Part shown: positions 36,288 through 45,889 of the stretch, in pieces | Numbering within the stretch: the first letter of the stretch is position 1 | Layout of the letters: every line of letters begins with the position of its first letter | Source of the DNA: Silicimonas sp. | GTDB taxonomy: Bacteria; Pseudomonadota; Alphaproteobacteria; Rhodobacterales; Rhodobacteraceae | NCBI GenBank assembly: GCA_022824525.1 | Contig: JAJDZT010000055.1 | Location: 1 to 64,000, forward strand | Direction of reading: 5' to 3' | Length of the DNA: 64,000 nucleotides | Program-made: the position numbers and the translations under genes | The notes under the pieces: model-generated | What the model was told of the DNA's origin: nothing | The model's input: only the letters and a program-made list of their open reading frames with translations | The model's database searches: none

Positions 36288-37708
36288 CGGCGGGCGGCGC
36301 GGCAAATTGGGCGAAAGGCCCTATGCCGGTAATCGAACCCGAGTATCTGACAGGCATACTTGCCGCTGCTTGCGATCTTGCGTTTGTGGTTTCGGCTGAC
36401 GGGATTGTCAGGTCCATCCTGATTGACAGCGAGACCGACGAACATGCTCGCTTGAGCCATTGGGCCGGCAAGCCCATGCAAGATTTCCTCACGTCGGAAA
36501 GCGTCCGGAAATTTGAGGCCGCCCTGGAAGCCGTCAATATCAGCAAACAAATCACAAGGCCTGTGGAATTAAACCACTCCGACAAATCAGAATGGCAATA
36601 CCCGGTCAGATATTCGTTCCACACAGTTGGGCCTGACGCGTCAGTCTTGATGTTGGGTCACGACTTGCGGCTCGTCGCGGAAACACAAGAACAACTGGTA
36701 CAAGCCCAATTTGCATTGGAGCGGGGCTACGAAGAGAGGCGCGAACATGATGCGCGCTACCGGATGCTCATGGCGTCAACCGGGGACGCTTTCATATTTG
36801 CCTCCGCCAGCGATGGTCGCATCAGAGATCTGAACGCAGCCGCGGCTCGGCTCTTGGGAGGCGAGCGCGATGAGCTTATCGGCGCTCCGCTGGCACAAGA
36901 ATTCAAACACCGCCGCCGCGGGGAGTTTGTTGATAAGCTGGTTTCGCTGGCGGCATCAGATTTTGAGAATGAGCTGCAAGCCCAAACCGCTCGGAGCCGT
37001 CGTGAGGTTTTGCTGACGCCCACCGTTTTCCGTGCTGCTGGAGAACGTTTGATCATTTGTCGACTCCAATCGGAGCGAAATGACAGCAAAGGCGATGACC
37101 ATCTTCGCGAGAATCTCGCAAGTCTTTTCCAGAAGAGTACGGATGCAATCGTGCTCACGGATACGCGCGGGATCGTGCAGGAAGTCAATGAAGCCTTCCT
37201 CGAAATCGCAGACGTTGCGAGCCTGTCAGATGTGAAGACACGAAGCCTGTCTGAGTTCTTGCAGCGTGGTCAGATTGACCTCAGTGTCATGTTGGAAAAC
37301 GCCATACGCTCCGGGCACATGCGGGTTTACTCGACCAAGCTTGCAAACGAGTTCGGCGCACGTGCCTCCGTTGAAATCTCGGTGGTCTATATCAATGACC
37401 AGGATCGTCCGGCCGTTGGATTTATCATTCGCGATGCCAGCCGGGCGGAAACGATCCGTAATACGGCAAAGGGAACAGCACAGCCGGAAAGTTCGAGTCA
37501 CAATGTTGTCGAACTTGTTGGTTCGGCGCCGTTGAAGGAAATTGTTGCGGAGACCAACGAAGTTATCGAACGCATGTGCATCGAAACCGCTGTGGAGCTT
37601 ACACGCAACAATCGCGCTGCCGCAGCGGAGATGCTTGGTCTGTCACGACAAAGCCTCTACGTGAAATTGCGCAAGTACGGCCTTCTCAAACGCGAAGACC
37701 AAGACTGA
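36284..37708 (+). CDS. ppsR: Photosynthesis repressor PpsR/CrtJ
   Basis: 474 aa. PAS-type domains near residues 18-130, 155-260 and 275-390 (YLTGILAAACDLAFVVSADG, YRMLMASTGDAFIFASASDG, LFQKSTDAIVLTDTRG). The C terminus is a Fis-type helix-turn-helix, NNRAAAAEMLGLSRQSLYVKL. Cys30, Cys259 and Cys432 are present; the last two correspond in position to the redox-active pair of Rhodobacter PpsR/CrtJ. It represses bch, crt and related genes at TGT-N12-ACA sites under oxygen; nine such sites are found in this window. Confidence 0.95.
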   Translation: MTAGGAANWAKGPMPVIEPEYLTGILAAACDLAFVVSADGIVRSILIDSETDEHARLSHWAGKPMQDFLTSESVRKFEAALEAVNISKQITRPVELNHSDKSEWQYPVRYSFHTVGPDASVLMLGHDLRLVAETQEQLVQAQFALERGYEERREHDARYRMLMASTGDAFIFASASDGRIRDLNAAAARLLGGERDELIGAPLAQEFKHRRRGEFVDKLVSLAASDFENELQAQTARSRREVLLTPTVFRAAGERLIICRLQSERNDSKGDDHLRENLASLFQKSTDAIVLTDTRGIVQEVNEAFLEIADVASLSDVKTRSLSEFLQRGQIDLSVMLENAIRSGHMRVYSTKLANEFGARASVEISVVYINDQDRPAVGFIIRDASRAETIRNTAKGTAQPESSSHNVVELVGSAPLKEIVAETNEVIERMCIETAVELTRNNRAAAAEMLGLSRQSLYVKLRKYGLLKREDQD

Positions 37709-37844
37709 CCGCAAGCTGACAGACCTCAGTTTCGTACGAACATGGAAGACGTATTCATCTTCTGCTTTAGAGTGAATTCGAGAACCATCTGCTGACATAG
37801 CCAACACAACTGAATCTTGACCGTTTTCCTTGCACGACTCGCTA

Positions 37845-37862
37845 TGTCATGCAAAGTTGACA
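37845..37862. promoter_or_regulatory. PpsR/CrtJ-type operator touching the bchG start codon
   Basis: TGT-N12-ACA: TGTCATGCAAAGTTGACA, ending one base before the bchG ATG at 37864. The rest of the 155-base ppsR/bchG gap holds no second exact match. Confidence 0.7.
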
Positions 37863-37863
37863 C

Positions 37864-38763
37864 ATGCCCGTTTCAACGGATTTACAGCCTCGACTCTGGC
37901 CCGATCCGGGCGCCATGCTGACCCTGATCAAACCGGTCACATGGTTCCCTCCGATGTGGGCATATCTTTGTGGTGCCGTTTCCGCCGGGACTTCGCCTTC
38001 AGGTCAGTGGGGACTTGTTCTGCTAGGAGTTTTCCTCGCCGGGCCAGTGGTTTGTGGCATGAGCCAGGCTGCGAACGACTGGTGTGACCGGCATGTCGAC
38101 GCCATCAACGAGCCAGACCGTCCAATACCGTCGGGTCGCGTACCGGGTCGTTGGGGCCTATGGATTGCAATCGCCATGTCTCTTGCATCCCTCGCCATAG
38201 GTTGGCTGCTGGGACCGTGGGGGTTCGGGGCCACCGTGGTCGGAGTTGCGGCGGCTTGGGCGTACTCCGCCGAACCTATTCGACTGAAACGCTCTGGCCT
38301 ATGGGGTCCCGGACTGGTCGGTTTGAGCTATGAAACCCTCCCATGGTTTACCGGAGCAGCCGTCTTAAGTGCGGGAGCGCCAACCTGGTACGTCGTTGTG
38401 GTCGCACTCCTTTACGGCATCGGCGCCCATGGCATCATGACACTGAACGATTTCAAAGCGCTCGAAGGAGACCGCCAGACCGGCGTGAATTCACTTCCGG
38501 TCACAATGGGTCCCGATCGCGCGGCACGCCTGGCATGCTGGGTGATGGCCTTGCCGCAGGTGGTCGTACTTGGATTGCTCCTGATTTGGGACAAACCACT
38601 GCACGCACTGGGCATCCTGGCCGTCCTGATGGGACAAGTCATGGCAATGCGTGTCATGCTTCGTGATCCCAAAGGCCGTGCGCCCTGGTACAATGGCACG
38701 GGAGTGCTGCTGTTCATCAGCGGCATGATGATTGCAGCCTTTGCGATCAGGGGGCTCACATGA
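37864..38763 (+). CDS. bchG: Bacteriochlorophyll synthase (geranylgeranyl/phytyl transferase)
   Basis: 299 aa UbiA-family membrane prenyltransferase with about eight helices. It esterifies bacteriochlorophyllide a. The first Asp-rich motif is NDWCDRHVDAINEPDRPIPSGR; the second is NDFKALEGDRQTG. The N-terminal LIKPVTWFPPMWAYLCG is highly typical. The ATG at 37864 gives the family N terminus; the ribosome site is weak (GCAAAG). It overlaps bch2 by four bases. Confidence 0.95.
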   Translation: MPVSTDLQPRLWPDPGAMLTLIKPVTWFPPMWAYLCGAVSAGTSPSGQWGLVLLGVFLAGPVVCGMSQAANDWCDRHVDAINEPDRPIPSGRVPGRWGLWIAIAMSLASLAIGWLLGPWGFGATVVGVAAAWAYSAEPIRLKRSGLWGPGLVGLSYETLPWFTGAAVLSAGAPTWYVVVVALLYGIGAHGIMTLNDFKALEGDRQTGVNSLPVTMGPDRAARLACWVMALPQVVVLGLLLIWDKPLHALGILAVLMGQVMAMRVMLRDPKGRAPWYNGTGVLLFISGMMIAAFAIRGLT

Positions 38764-40004
38764 CACTAGGATGGGCCGGCATTGTGAGGCTTTGCCTCGT
38801 GAACGCAGCGATAGGCGGCCTCGCCGCTCTTCCAGTAAATCTTTTCAATCGCTTAATGACTGTCGAGCTTGCGTTGCCTGCACTTCTTCCCGGTCTCTTG
38901 GTTGCGCTCCACTACGCCGTCCAAATCACTCGGCCGGTTTGGGGCCACCGGTCAGATACTCAGGGACGACGCACACCCTTCATTCTTGGAGGTACGGCCG
39001 TCGTTGGCCTCGGCCTGATCGCCACAGCTTGGGCGATTGCCTTTGCACCTTCTACCGGAGTTGCTCTCACTGTTTGGGTACTTGCCTACGCTGCAATCGG
39101 CTTCGGCATAGGGGCCGCAGGCACATCTTTCCTGGCCCTACTTGCAACGGCAGCACCCGATGCCCGAAAGGGCGCGGCTGCAACGATTGCTTGGCTCATG
39201 CTGATTGCAGGAGCAATCGCGGCATCGATCGGTACGGGTATCGCACTTGACCCATACTCACCGGAACGGCTCATGCTCGTCATTCCGACTGTTGCGCTCA
39301 TCTGCCTTTTGGTGGCTATCCTCGCCACTTTTGGAACTGAAGCCCAGATTGGTGCGGTCCCAGCGCCGGAAGAGTCCCATTTCCGCGATGCCATTCGGGC
39401 CACTTGGTCAGATCCAGCGGCAAAGGCGTTCACAGGTTTTGTCTTCCTGTCCATCTTCGCCTTCTACCTTAGCGAGTTGGTTCTCGAACCATTTGCCGGG
39501 CACATCCACGGCCTGACACCGGACGCTTCAACAAGACTCTCTGGAGGCAAGGATGGCGCCGCTTTGTTGGGAATGATTTCAGCTGGCGCGCTTTCTACCT
39601 TTGGCTTGGGTTCACTGCGTGGCTGGGCAGTTCTTGGCTGCATTATCTCCGCACTTGGATTGCTCGGATTGGGAGCTGGCCTCGCACTGCTCCCCTTCAC
39701 CATCATGCTTGGATTCGGCAACGGCCTTTTCGTCGTAGGTGCCATTGGCTCAATGATGCGCCTCGCTGCAGAAAGAGCTGGGGCAACGGGCACGCGGATG
39801 GGCGTATTTGGTGCAGCGCAAGCCATCGCCGCCGGCCTTGCAGGCATCGTGGCCACCGGCACGCTCGACGTCGCCAGAATGACCTTTAGTGACCAAACAG
39901 CCTACGGCATCGTCTTCGGGATGGAAGCCGTACTATTTCTTGCCGCAGCCGTCGTCGCGCTCCGGCTTCTGAAACCCGCACCTATCTTGCAACCGGGGGA
40001 GTGA
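38760..40004 (+). CDS. BCH2/PucC-family MFS transporter of the bchG-bchP operon
   Basis: 414 aa with 12 hydrophobic segments. It is a paralogue of LhaA: the opening LPVNLFNRLMTVELALPALLPGLLVALHYAVQITRPVWGHRSDTQGRRTPFI shows the shared R/H-S-D-T motif, and GFGNGLFVVGAIGSMM the repeat in the C-terminal half. This ORF (ORF428 in Rhodobacter capsulatus) lies between bchG and bchP in most PGCs. A role in pigment handling or light-harvesting assembly is assumed but not proven. Confidence 0.9.
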   Translation: MTLGWAGIVRLCLVNAAIGGLAALPVNLFNRLMTVELALPALLPGLLVALHYAVQITRPVWGHRSDTQGRRTPFILGGTAVVGLGLIATAWAIAFAPSTGVALTVWVLAYAAIGFGIGAAGTSFLALLATAAPDARKGAAATIAWLMLIAGAIAASIGTGIALDPYSPERLMLVIPTVALICLLVAILATFGTEAQIGAVPAPEESHFRDAIRATWSDPAAKAFTGFVFLSIFAFYLSELVLEPFAGHIHGLTPDASTRLSGGKDGAALLGMISAGALSTFGLGSLRGWAVLGCIISALGLLGLGAGLALLPFTIMLGFGNGLFVVGAIGSMMRLAAERAGATGTRMGVFGAAQAIAAGLAGIVATGTLDVARMTFSDQTAYGIVFGMEAVLFLAAAVVALRLLKPAPILQPGE

Positions 40005-40007
40005 GAA

Positions 40008-41189
40008 ATGATCTATGACGTTGTCGTTGTGGGTGGTGGACCCGCAGGAGCGACCGCCGCAGAAGACCTTGCCCGAAGTGGCGTATCGGTCGCGCTCCTC
40101 GACCGGGCCGGTCGAATAAAACCTTGCGGGGGTGCTATCCCGCCGCGTCTCATGCAAGACTTCGATATTGGCGAGGAGCAACTGCTAACCAAAGTCACAA
40201 CGGCCCGGATGATCTCGCCCACCGGCCGCCGCGTCGATATCCCCATCGAGAACGGCTATGTCGGAATGGTAGACCGCAAGGACTTTGATCCGTTCCTCCG
40301 CGACCGAGCGAGGGAAGCTGGAGCCGACTATTTCGAAGGCACGTTTCTGAAGATCACGCGCGAAGGTGGCCACCCCGAAATCCACTACCGTGACAAGGCA
40401 AGTAGTGAGCCGCGTTCCATCGAAGCAAAACTGGTCATTGGTGCGGACGGTGCGAAATCTCGGGTGGCACTCGCCGAAGTTAAAGATGCAGAAAAGGTAC
40501 CGTTGGTTTTCGCATACCATGAGATTATCTCGGCACCGCCAAAGACCGACATATATAACCCTGAACGCTGCGACGTGGTCTACGATGGCGCGATTAGCCC
40601 GGACTTCTACGGCTGGGTCTTTCCCCACGGAAGCACCACGAGTGTCGGCATGGGCACCGAAGACCCCGATGTCAGCCTGAAAGAAGCCACCGCAGCACTG
40701 CGCCGTGCATCGGGCCTGGAGGACTGTGAGACCATCCGGAAAGAAGGCGCGCCGATTCCGCTGCGCCCGATGGATCGGTGGGACAACGGAAAGGACCTTG
40801 TCCTCGCTGGCGACGCAGCTGGTGTCGTCGCGCCCAGTTCAGGTGAAGGCATCTACTATGCCATGATGGGCGGCCGCGTCGCAGCAACAGCCGCTGCGGC
40901 ATGCCTCGCCTCAGGCCGCGTCAATGACCTCAAGCTCGCGCGGAAATTGTTCATGGGCGAGAATAAAATGGTCTTCCGCGTTCTCCGGTCGATGCAGGAT
41001 GCATACTACAAGTCGGACGAACGCCGAGAACGCTTCGTTTCGCTTTGCCATGATGTCGATGTGCAACGCTTGACCTTCGAGGCCTACATGAACAAGAAGC
41101 TCGTGCGTGCCCGACCGATGGCTCACATCAAGATCGGGATCAAGAACCTTGCTCATTTGACCGGGCTCGTGAAGCCGGAGCACATATGA
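40008..41189 (+). CDS. bchP: Geranylgeranyl reductase
   Basis: 393 aa FAD protein that reduces the geranylgeranyl tail to phytyl. FAD motif VVVGGGPAGATAAEDLARSG at residues 5-24; DRAGRIKPCGGAIPP; the second FAD contact LVLAGDAAGVVAPSSGEGIYYAM. GGGGGAG precedes the ATG, three bases after bch2. The stop overlaps the idi start (ATGA). Confidence 0.96.
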   Translation: MIYDVVVVGGGPAGATAAEDLARSGVSVALLDRAGRIKPCGGAIPPRLMQDFDIGEEQLLTKVTTARMISPTGRRVDIPIENGYVGMVDRKDFDPFLRDRAREAGADYFEGTFLKITREGGHPEIHYRDKASSEPRSIEAKLVIGADGAKSRVALAEVKDAEKVPLVFAYHEIISAPPKTDIYNPERCDVVYDGAISPDFYGWVFPHGSTTSVGMGTEDPDVSLKEATAALRRASGLEDCETIRKEGAPIPLRPMDRWDNGKDLVLAGDAAGVVAPSSGEGIYYAMMGGRVAATAAAACLASGRVNDLKLARKLFMGENKMVFRVLRSMQDAYYKSDERRERFVSLCHDVDVQRLTFEAYMNKKLVRARPMAHIKIGIKNLAHLTGLVKPEHI

Positions 41190-41713
41190 CGATCATGATT
41201 CCCACATGGGTTGAAGGTACTTTGACCCCCGTCGAAAAACTTGAAGCGCACAAACGCGGCCTCAGGCATATGGCCGTATCAGTGTTCGTACTCAAAGGTG
41301 ACGAAGTCCTTATTCAACGGCGCGCGATGGGCAAGTATCATACACCCGGTCTCTGGGCGAATACCTGCTGCACCCACCCCGAGTGGGACGAAGCGCCAGA
41401 TGCATGCGCAATTCGGCGGCTGGATGAAGAGCTTGGGATCAAGGGACTAAGGCCCGTCCACAAGGATCGGATCGAGTACCGTGCTGATGTTGGAAATGGC
41501 CTGATCGAACACGAAGTCGTGGACCTGTTTACGGCAGAAGCGACCGACGATCTTCTCGTTGATCCAAATCCGGACGAAGTCATGGAAACCCGGTGGATGA
41601 CCTACCGGGAACTGCAACAAGCCGCTCGAAACTTCCCGAAGCGCTTTACGCCGTGGCTTCGTATCTATCTTGAAGACCATGCCGAGCGAATTTTCGGTAC
41701 GGTCAGCGCCTGA
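41186..41713 (+). CDS. idi: Isopentenyl-diphosphate delta-isomerase, type I
   Basis: 175 aa Nudix-fold enzyme that interconverts IPP and DMAPP for carotenoids and the phytyl tail. The catalytic Cys is in GLWANTCCTHPEWDE; metal-binding residues follow in ACAIRRLDEELGI (Nudix-like helix). The late block WMTYRELQQAARN is normal. Last gene of the bchG-bch2-bchP-idi unit. Confidence 0.95.
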   Translation: MTIMIPTWVEGTLTPVEKLEAHKRGLRHMAVSVFVLKGDEVLIQRRAMGKYHTPGLWANTCCTHPEWDEAPDACAIRRLDEELGIKGLRPVHKDRIEYRADVGNGLIEHEVVDLFTAEATDDLLVDPNPDEVMETRWMTYRELQQAARNFPKRFTPWLRIYLEDHAERIFGTVSA

Positions 41714-41716
41714 GCA

Positions 41717-41773
41717 ATTTCGGCACATCCACGCCTCGGCTGACGAAAACCGGTGGAATATTCCTTCCGAAAT
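41717..41773. terminator. Possible bidirectional terminator between idi and dxs
   Basis: The 76-base gap between two convergent ends contains ATTTCGG...CCGAAAT with inner TCCAC...GTGGA repeats, an imperfect stem-loop. Confidence 0.35.
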
Positions 41774-41789
41774 GTCTCAGGTGGCCTGA

Positions 41790-43703
41790 CTAAGCCCGTG
41801 CACCAAAATCCACTATGTTCGCGTCAGGCATCAGAATGCTCTTCGCAGTCTGGCAAATATCCGTGACCGTCAAACCAGCATCGGAGTACATCTCCGCTGG
41901 GCTTGCCTGGTGAATAAAACGGTCTGGAAGCGTCATGGGCCGAATTGCAAGACCACCGTCCAAAAGTCCGTTTCTCGCCAAATGGTGTAGAACTGCGGAC
42001 CCGAACCCACCCTCAGACCCTTGCTCCAAAGTAAGGAGACCCGAATGCTCTCGTGCCAGCTTTTCGATGAGTTGCGTGTCGAGAGGTTTGGCAAATCTCG
42101 CATCGGCAACGGTTACGCTGATGCCATCTGCGTCCAATCGCTCCGCAGCGGCAATTGCATCAGCAAGCTGCGCTCCAAAGGACAGTATCGCAAGATCGCT
42201 GCCTTCGCGAACAACGCGGCCTTTACCAATTTCCAAAACTTCGCCGCGCTCGGGCATTTCGACACCGACACCTGCACCTCTTGGATATCGAAACGCGATC
42301 GGGCCGCTGTCGTGTGCAGCTGCTGTCGCCACCATATGCACCAGTTCAGCTTCGTCTGCAGCCGCCATCACCGTGAAACCCGGCAAATTTGCAAGATACG
42401 CGATGTCAAAGGCGCCGGCGTGCGTTGCACCATCCGCCCCGACCAGGCCTGCGCGGTCGATGGCAAATCTAACCGGCAAACCCTGAAGCGCCACGTCGTG
42501 TACGATTTGATCGTACCCCCTTTGAAGGAAGGTCGAGTAGATGGCACAGAATGGGCGAAGCCCGCTCGCCGCCATTCCCGCGGCAAATGTCACACCGTGT
42601 TGCTCGGCAATTCCAACATCGAAGACACGAGACGGGAAACGATCGGCCATCAAATTCACACCCGTTCCGGACGGCATCGCTGCCGTCACCGCAACAATGC
42701 GAGGGTCACGGGACGCTTCTTCCGAAAGCGCCTTGCCAAACACGCTTGTATAGCTTGGCGCGTTTGGCTTTGACTTGGCTTGCGTCCCGGTTTCGACATC
42801 AAACTTCGCAACACCGTGGTATTTGTCGGCGCTTTGCTCTGCGGGTGCGTAGCCCTTGCCTTTCACCGTGCAGCAGTGGATGAGCACAGGGCCTTCCGCA
42901 CGCGCTTTGGCGGCGCGCAACGTGACAAGAAGCTGGTCCATATCGTGGCCATCAATTGGCCCCATGTAGTCGAAGCCAAGCTCTTCAAAGAGTGTCCCGG
43001 ACAGTCCTTGTCCAGTCACCAGTTGCCGGGCACGTCGCGCACCCTCGCGCATGGGAGGGGGCATAAAGGCCTCCATGCCTTCGGCCAGGGCTTTCATGGG
43101 TGCCGGCGTCGCCGCGTATAGACCAGAGAGATAGGACGACATCGCTCCAACAGGGGGCGCAATTGACATTTCATTGTCGTTGAGAATGACGATAAGCCGC
43201 CGCCCCTCTGCGCCAGCGTTGTTCAAGGCTTCATAAGCCATTCCGGCGCTGATCGAACCATCACCAATCACCGCGATTGCGTCGCCGGTTGGTCGGCCCA
43301 TATCGCGCCCGACGACGAAACCGAGTGCCGCAGAAATCGACGTTGATGAATGTGCAGCCCCGAAAGGGTCGAATTCGCTTTCATCGCGTTTGGTGAAACC
43401 AGAGAGACCATCCTTTTGCCGGAGTGTGCGCATCAGATCTCGACGGCCGGTCAGCACTTTGTGCGGATAGCACTGATGGCCAACGTCCCAGATCAACTTG
43501 TCCATAGGGGTGTTGAAAACCGAGTGGATAGCCACGGTCATCTCCACAACACCAAGCGACGACCCCAAGTGTCCTCCAGTTTGCGAAACGACTTCGATCA
43601 CTTCACGCCGCAGCTCGCCTGCCAGTGTGGCAAGTTCGCTGTCGGAAAGCTGTTTCAAGTCCGACGGACCGGCAATTTTGTCGAGAAGAGGTGTCGTGGT
43701 CAT
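41790..43703 (-). CDS. dxs: 1-deoxy-D-xylulose-5-phosphate synthase (PGC copy)
   Basis: 637 aa, full length. Joins pyruvate and glyceraldehyde 3-phosphate, the first step of the MEP isoprenoid route. The thiamine diphosphate motif is [35 protein letters not shown] near the N terminus and [18 protein letters not shown] in the pyrimidine domain are conserved. It lies behind pufC on the same strand with a hairpin-rich gap between, so part of its message may come from the puf operon. Purple bacteria often have a second dxs elsewhere. Confidence 0.96.
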   Translation of the reverse strand: MTTTPLLDKIAGPSDLKQLSDSELATLAGELRREVIEVVSQTGGHLGSSLGVVEMTVAIHSVFNTPMDKLIWDVGHQCYPHKVLTGRRDLMRTLRQKDGLSGFTKRDESEFDPFGAAHSSTSISAALGFVVGRDMGRPTGDAIAVIGDGSISAGMAYEALNNAGAEGRRLIVILNDNEMSIAPPVGAMSSYLSGLYAATPAPMKALAEGMEAFMPPPMREGARRARQLVTGQGLSGTLFEELGFDYMGPIDGHDMDQLLVTLRAAKARAEGPVLIHCCTVKGKGYAPAEQSADKYHGVAKFDVETGTQAKSKPNAPSYTSVFGKALSEEASRDPRIVAVTAAMPSGTGVNLMADRFPSRVFDVGIAEQHGVTFAAGMAASGLRPFCAIYSTFLQRGYDQIVHDVALQGLPVRFAIDRAGLVGADGATHAGAFDIAYLANLPGFTVMAAADEAELVHMVATAAAHDSGPIAFRYPRGAGVGVEMPERGEVLEIGKGRVVREGSDLAILSFGAQLADAIAAAERLDADGISVTVADARFAKPLDTQLIEKLAREHSGLLTLEQGSEGGFGSAVLHHLARNGLLDGGLAIRPMTLPDRFIHQASPAEMYSDAGLTVTDICQTAKSILMPDANIVDFGARA

Positions 43704-43741
43704 GATCGCGCTCCCTGTTGTTCCCTTGTGCGGGCGGGTAT

Positions 43742-43775
43742 GGCGGCGCATTCAGGGAACGGAGAATGCGCCGCC
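43742..43775 (-). terminator. Long hairpin between pufC and dxs (second of two)
   Basis: Perfect 11-bp stem GGCGGCGCATT/AATGCGCCGCC with a 12-base loop. There is no T-run behind it on the minus strand. It could attenuate readthrough into dxs or shield the puf messages from 3' exonucleases. Confidence 0.6.
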
Positions 43776-43778
43776 TTT

Positions 43779-43798
43779 ATCCTGCTCAGCAGCAGGAT
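43779..43798 (-). terminator. Hairpin downstream of pufC (first of two)
   Basis: Perfect 8-bp stem ATCCTGCT/AGCAGGAT with a 4-base loop, three bases from the next hairpin. The gap 43704-43869 contains only these two structures. Confidence 0.55.
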
Positions 43799-43869
43799 TG
43801 GGATGCGGGATGGTGCACCCCGTTGCCCGGCCCCTGTTGCCCGCGGGACCGAACCTCGTGAGACGACTG

Positions 43870-44895
43870 TTAGGGCAGTTCAATCGCACCTTCGGTGGAT
43901 TGAAGTTGCGCCCAGTCGCCAATTACGTTCGTGCCTTGCAGCGGCTGCTGATACCCCTTGTGGCAGGTTTTGCAGGCCACCTTCGGCTCGTCACCGTTGC
44001 GCGGCCCCAGACGCTCTTCGGGCAAGAGCGCGCCAGCCGGCACGATGTAGTCATTGTTGAGTTCCTGAACCATTAGGATGCCAAGGCTCGCCGTTGCCCA
44101 TTGCGGGGTGACTTGCCCGGCATCATAGAAAGCGCGGGAGTTGTGGCAGAACACGCAGTTCACACCCAGTGAGTTCGCGAAGTAGTTCATGAGCGAATAG
44201 GTCCGCTCAGCGTGTTGAATGCCCGGGTAATCATTTTGTCCTGGAACACCGGCCACACGGCTTTCCAGATCGTGAACGCCAATCGTTTGCGTATCGAGCA
44301 GGTAGCTCTCCAGCGCGTCAGATGGCAGTGATGTTGATTGCGAAAGGGATGTCGCCCTGTTCTGTATCGCGGCCCAACCGTCCATCCGATCCACGACAGG
44401 CACAATTGAAAACCAGATCTCTGACGGGACAGGCTGTCCCCGATGGCAGGTGTAGCAAGTAACACCGACTTCGGCGTTTGCGTTCACGTGCCCGTCCCAG
44501 TTCTCATTTATGTTCTGGGTCATTGCGATCATCATCGCGCCGACCGCATACTGATAACTGTCCGGATCCTCGAACAGATTTGGAATGCCCGTCCAAGCCT
44601 GCATGGCGGCAATGATGTCGCCGTCAAGATCGCCGATTTCATCGAGTGTAGCGATGCCGGGGTCGGGCTTTGCCAGATCAGATTTGAATTCCGGCACCGA
44701 CATCCCGATGCCGCGTGGCCCGGTCTGCATACTGTCTGTTGCGAATGGCTGGCCCAAGGAGAACAGCGCAATGACCGCAATGACGGCTGTGCCCAGCGCA
44801 CCCATCACAATGATAGGCCCGTAGATATCCGTCGGGTTATTCTTGTTCCAGTCGCCGAACCATTCCGGGAACTTCACGAACTTGTCGAGATTCAT
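43870..44895 (-). CDS. pufC: Reaction-centre cytochrome c subunit, three-heme form
   Basis: 341 aa. It reduces the photo-oxidised special pair from the periplasmic side. An N-terminal membrane helix (YGPIIVMGALGTAVIAVIAL) is followed by no lipobox Cys, so it is probably anchored by this uncleaved helix. Only three heme motifs are present: C-Y-T-C-H, C-V-F-C-H and C-K-T-C-H. Where four-heme PufC has its first motif (GC-x-Y-C-H after AWxxP) this protein reads AWTGIPNLFEDPDSYQY, so heme 1 is gone. The ATG at 44895 gives MNLDKFVKFPEWF, the usual start; the longer frame is inside pufM. Confidence 0.95.
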   Translation of the reverse strand: MNLDKFVKFPEWFGDWNKNNPTDIYGPIIVMGALGTAVIAVIALFSLGQPFATDSMQTGPRGIGMSVPEFKSDLAKPDPGIATLDEIGDLDGDIIAAMQAWTGIPNLFEDPDSYQYAVGAMMIAMTQNINENWDGHVNANAEVGVTCYTCHRGQPVPSEIWFSIVPVVDRMDGWAAIQNRATSLSQSTSLPSDALESYLLDTQTIGVHDLESRVAGVPGQNDYPGIQHAERTYSLMNYFANSLGVNCVFCHNSRAFYDAGQVTPQWATASLGILMVQELNNDYIVPAGALLPEERLGPRNGDEPKVACKTCHKGYQQPLQGTNVIGDWAQLQSTEGAIELP

Positions 44896-44899
44896 CGCC

Positions 44900-45886
44900 T
44901 CATTCCTTCCCGATAAAGTCTTGGTAGGTGCCGTAGGCTTCGTAGCCGTAAGCGCCGTCATAGGTCGGTGCGAAGTAGTGCTCCTGAGCCCAGATGAACC
45001 AGTTGTCCACGACGGTACCCGTGAGAAGGATGCCTATGCCGCCCGTGATCGGGGTCAGCACCGCAAACCACCACGCCCAGCGGTGGATCCCTTCCATCGT
45101 GGCGTTGAAACCCATGGTCCAGCGCCAGAAGAGCGCCGCGCGCTCCGTGGCCGTACCCCGGTCAACGATCTGCTCAAGCTCCCGGTCGCCGCCATAGCGG
45201 GTGACCGCAAGGATCGTGCCGCCGTGCATCGCGAAGAGCAGGGCCGAGCCATAGAGGAACACGATCGAGAGACAGTGGAACGGGTTGTAGTAGAGGTTGC
45301 CATACCGGATTGAGAACGCCGTTGTCCAATCGAGGTGGGCAAAGATGCCATAGGGGACGGCTTCACTCCAAGACCCCATCAGGACCGGGCGAAAGAGACC
45401 CAAAACCAGGAAAAGCCAAATCGCCGATCCAAACGCCCAGAAGACGTGCTTTCCCATTTTCTGTTCGGCCGCCAATTGCCAGGACCGATACCACCAGGCC
45501 ATAACCGAGAAGAGCAGGAAGAAACTCGCGATGATGTACCAACCACCATCGTTGAGAGGCGGCATGGAGAGGCCGTACTCGGGTGAAGGCGGCTCAAGCG
45601 CCAACCAGAATAGCTGTCGGATGAACTCCGGGATCGACCAGTCGACCTGGGCCAGCATGTTGAAGCCGATGATGTTCAGCCAGATCAGACCCGACGCCAG
45701 CGAGACAACACCCGCCATGCCAAGGTTGATTGGTCCAAGCTGTGCGTTCGCGAACCAGCCGAACAGCGATGAAAAAGTTGCACTCTTCGTGCGGTCTTCC
45801 ATCAAGGTCCCGTAGTCATCCGTTCCCATCTCAGCGGGACCGCGAACCTGAACCTGGTTAAAGATGTTCTGATATTCTGTGATCAT
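44900..45886 (-). CDS. pufM: Photosynthetic reaction centre M subunit
   Basis: 328 aa with five transmembrane helices. It binds bacteriochlorophyll, QA and the non-heme iron with PufL and PuhA. His ligands are found in [26 protein letters not shown] and [16 protein letters not shown]. The N terminus [19 protein letters not shown] is typical. The C-terminal tail after the last helix is extended ([21 protein letters not shown]), as in species with PufC. pufC starts four bases after its stop. Confidence 0.98.
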   Translation of the reverse strand: MITEYQNIFNQVQVRGPAEMGTDDYGTLMEDRTKSATFSSLFGWFANAQLGPINLGMAGVVSLASGLIWLNIIGFNMLAQVDWSIPEFIRQLFWLALEPPSPEYGLSMPPLNDGGWYIIASFFLLFSVMAWWYRSWQLAAEQKMGKHVFWAFGSAIWLFLVLGLFRPVLMGSWSEAVPYGIFAHLDWTTAFSIRYGNLYYNPFHCLSIVFLYGSALLFAMHGGTILAVTRYGGDRELEQIVDRGTATERAALFWRWTMGFNATMEGIHRWAWWFAVLTPITGGIGILLTGTVVDNWFIWAQEHYFAPTYDGAYGYEAYGTYQDFIGKE

Positions 45887-45889
45887 GTC

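Noticed and set aside
43704..43869. Possible pufX downstream of pufM
   Set aside because: pufM is followed directly by pufC, and the gap after pufC contains only hairpins and no small membrane-protein frame.
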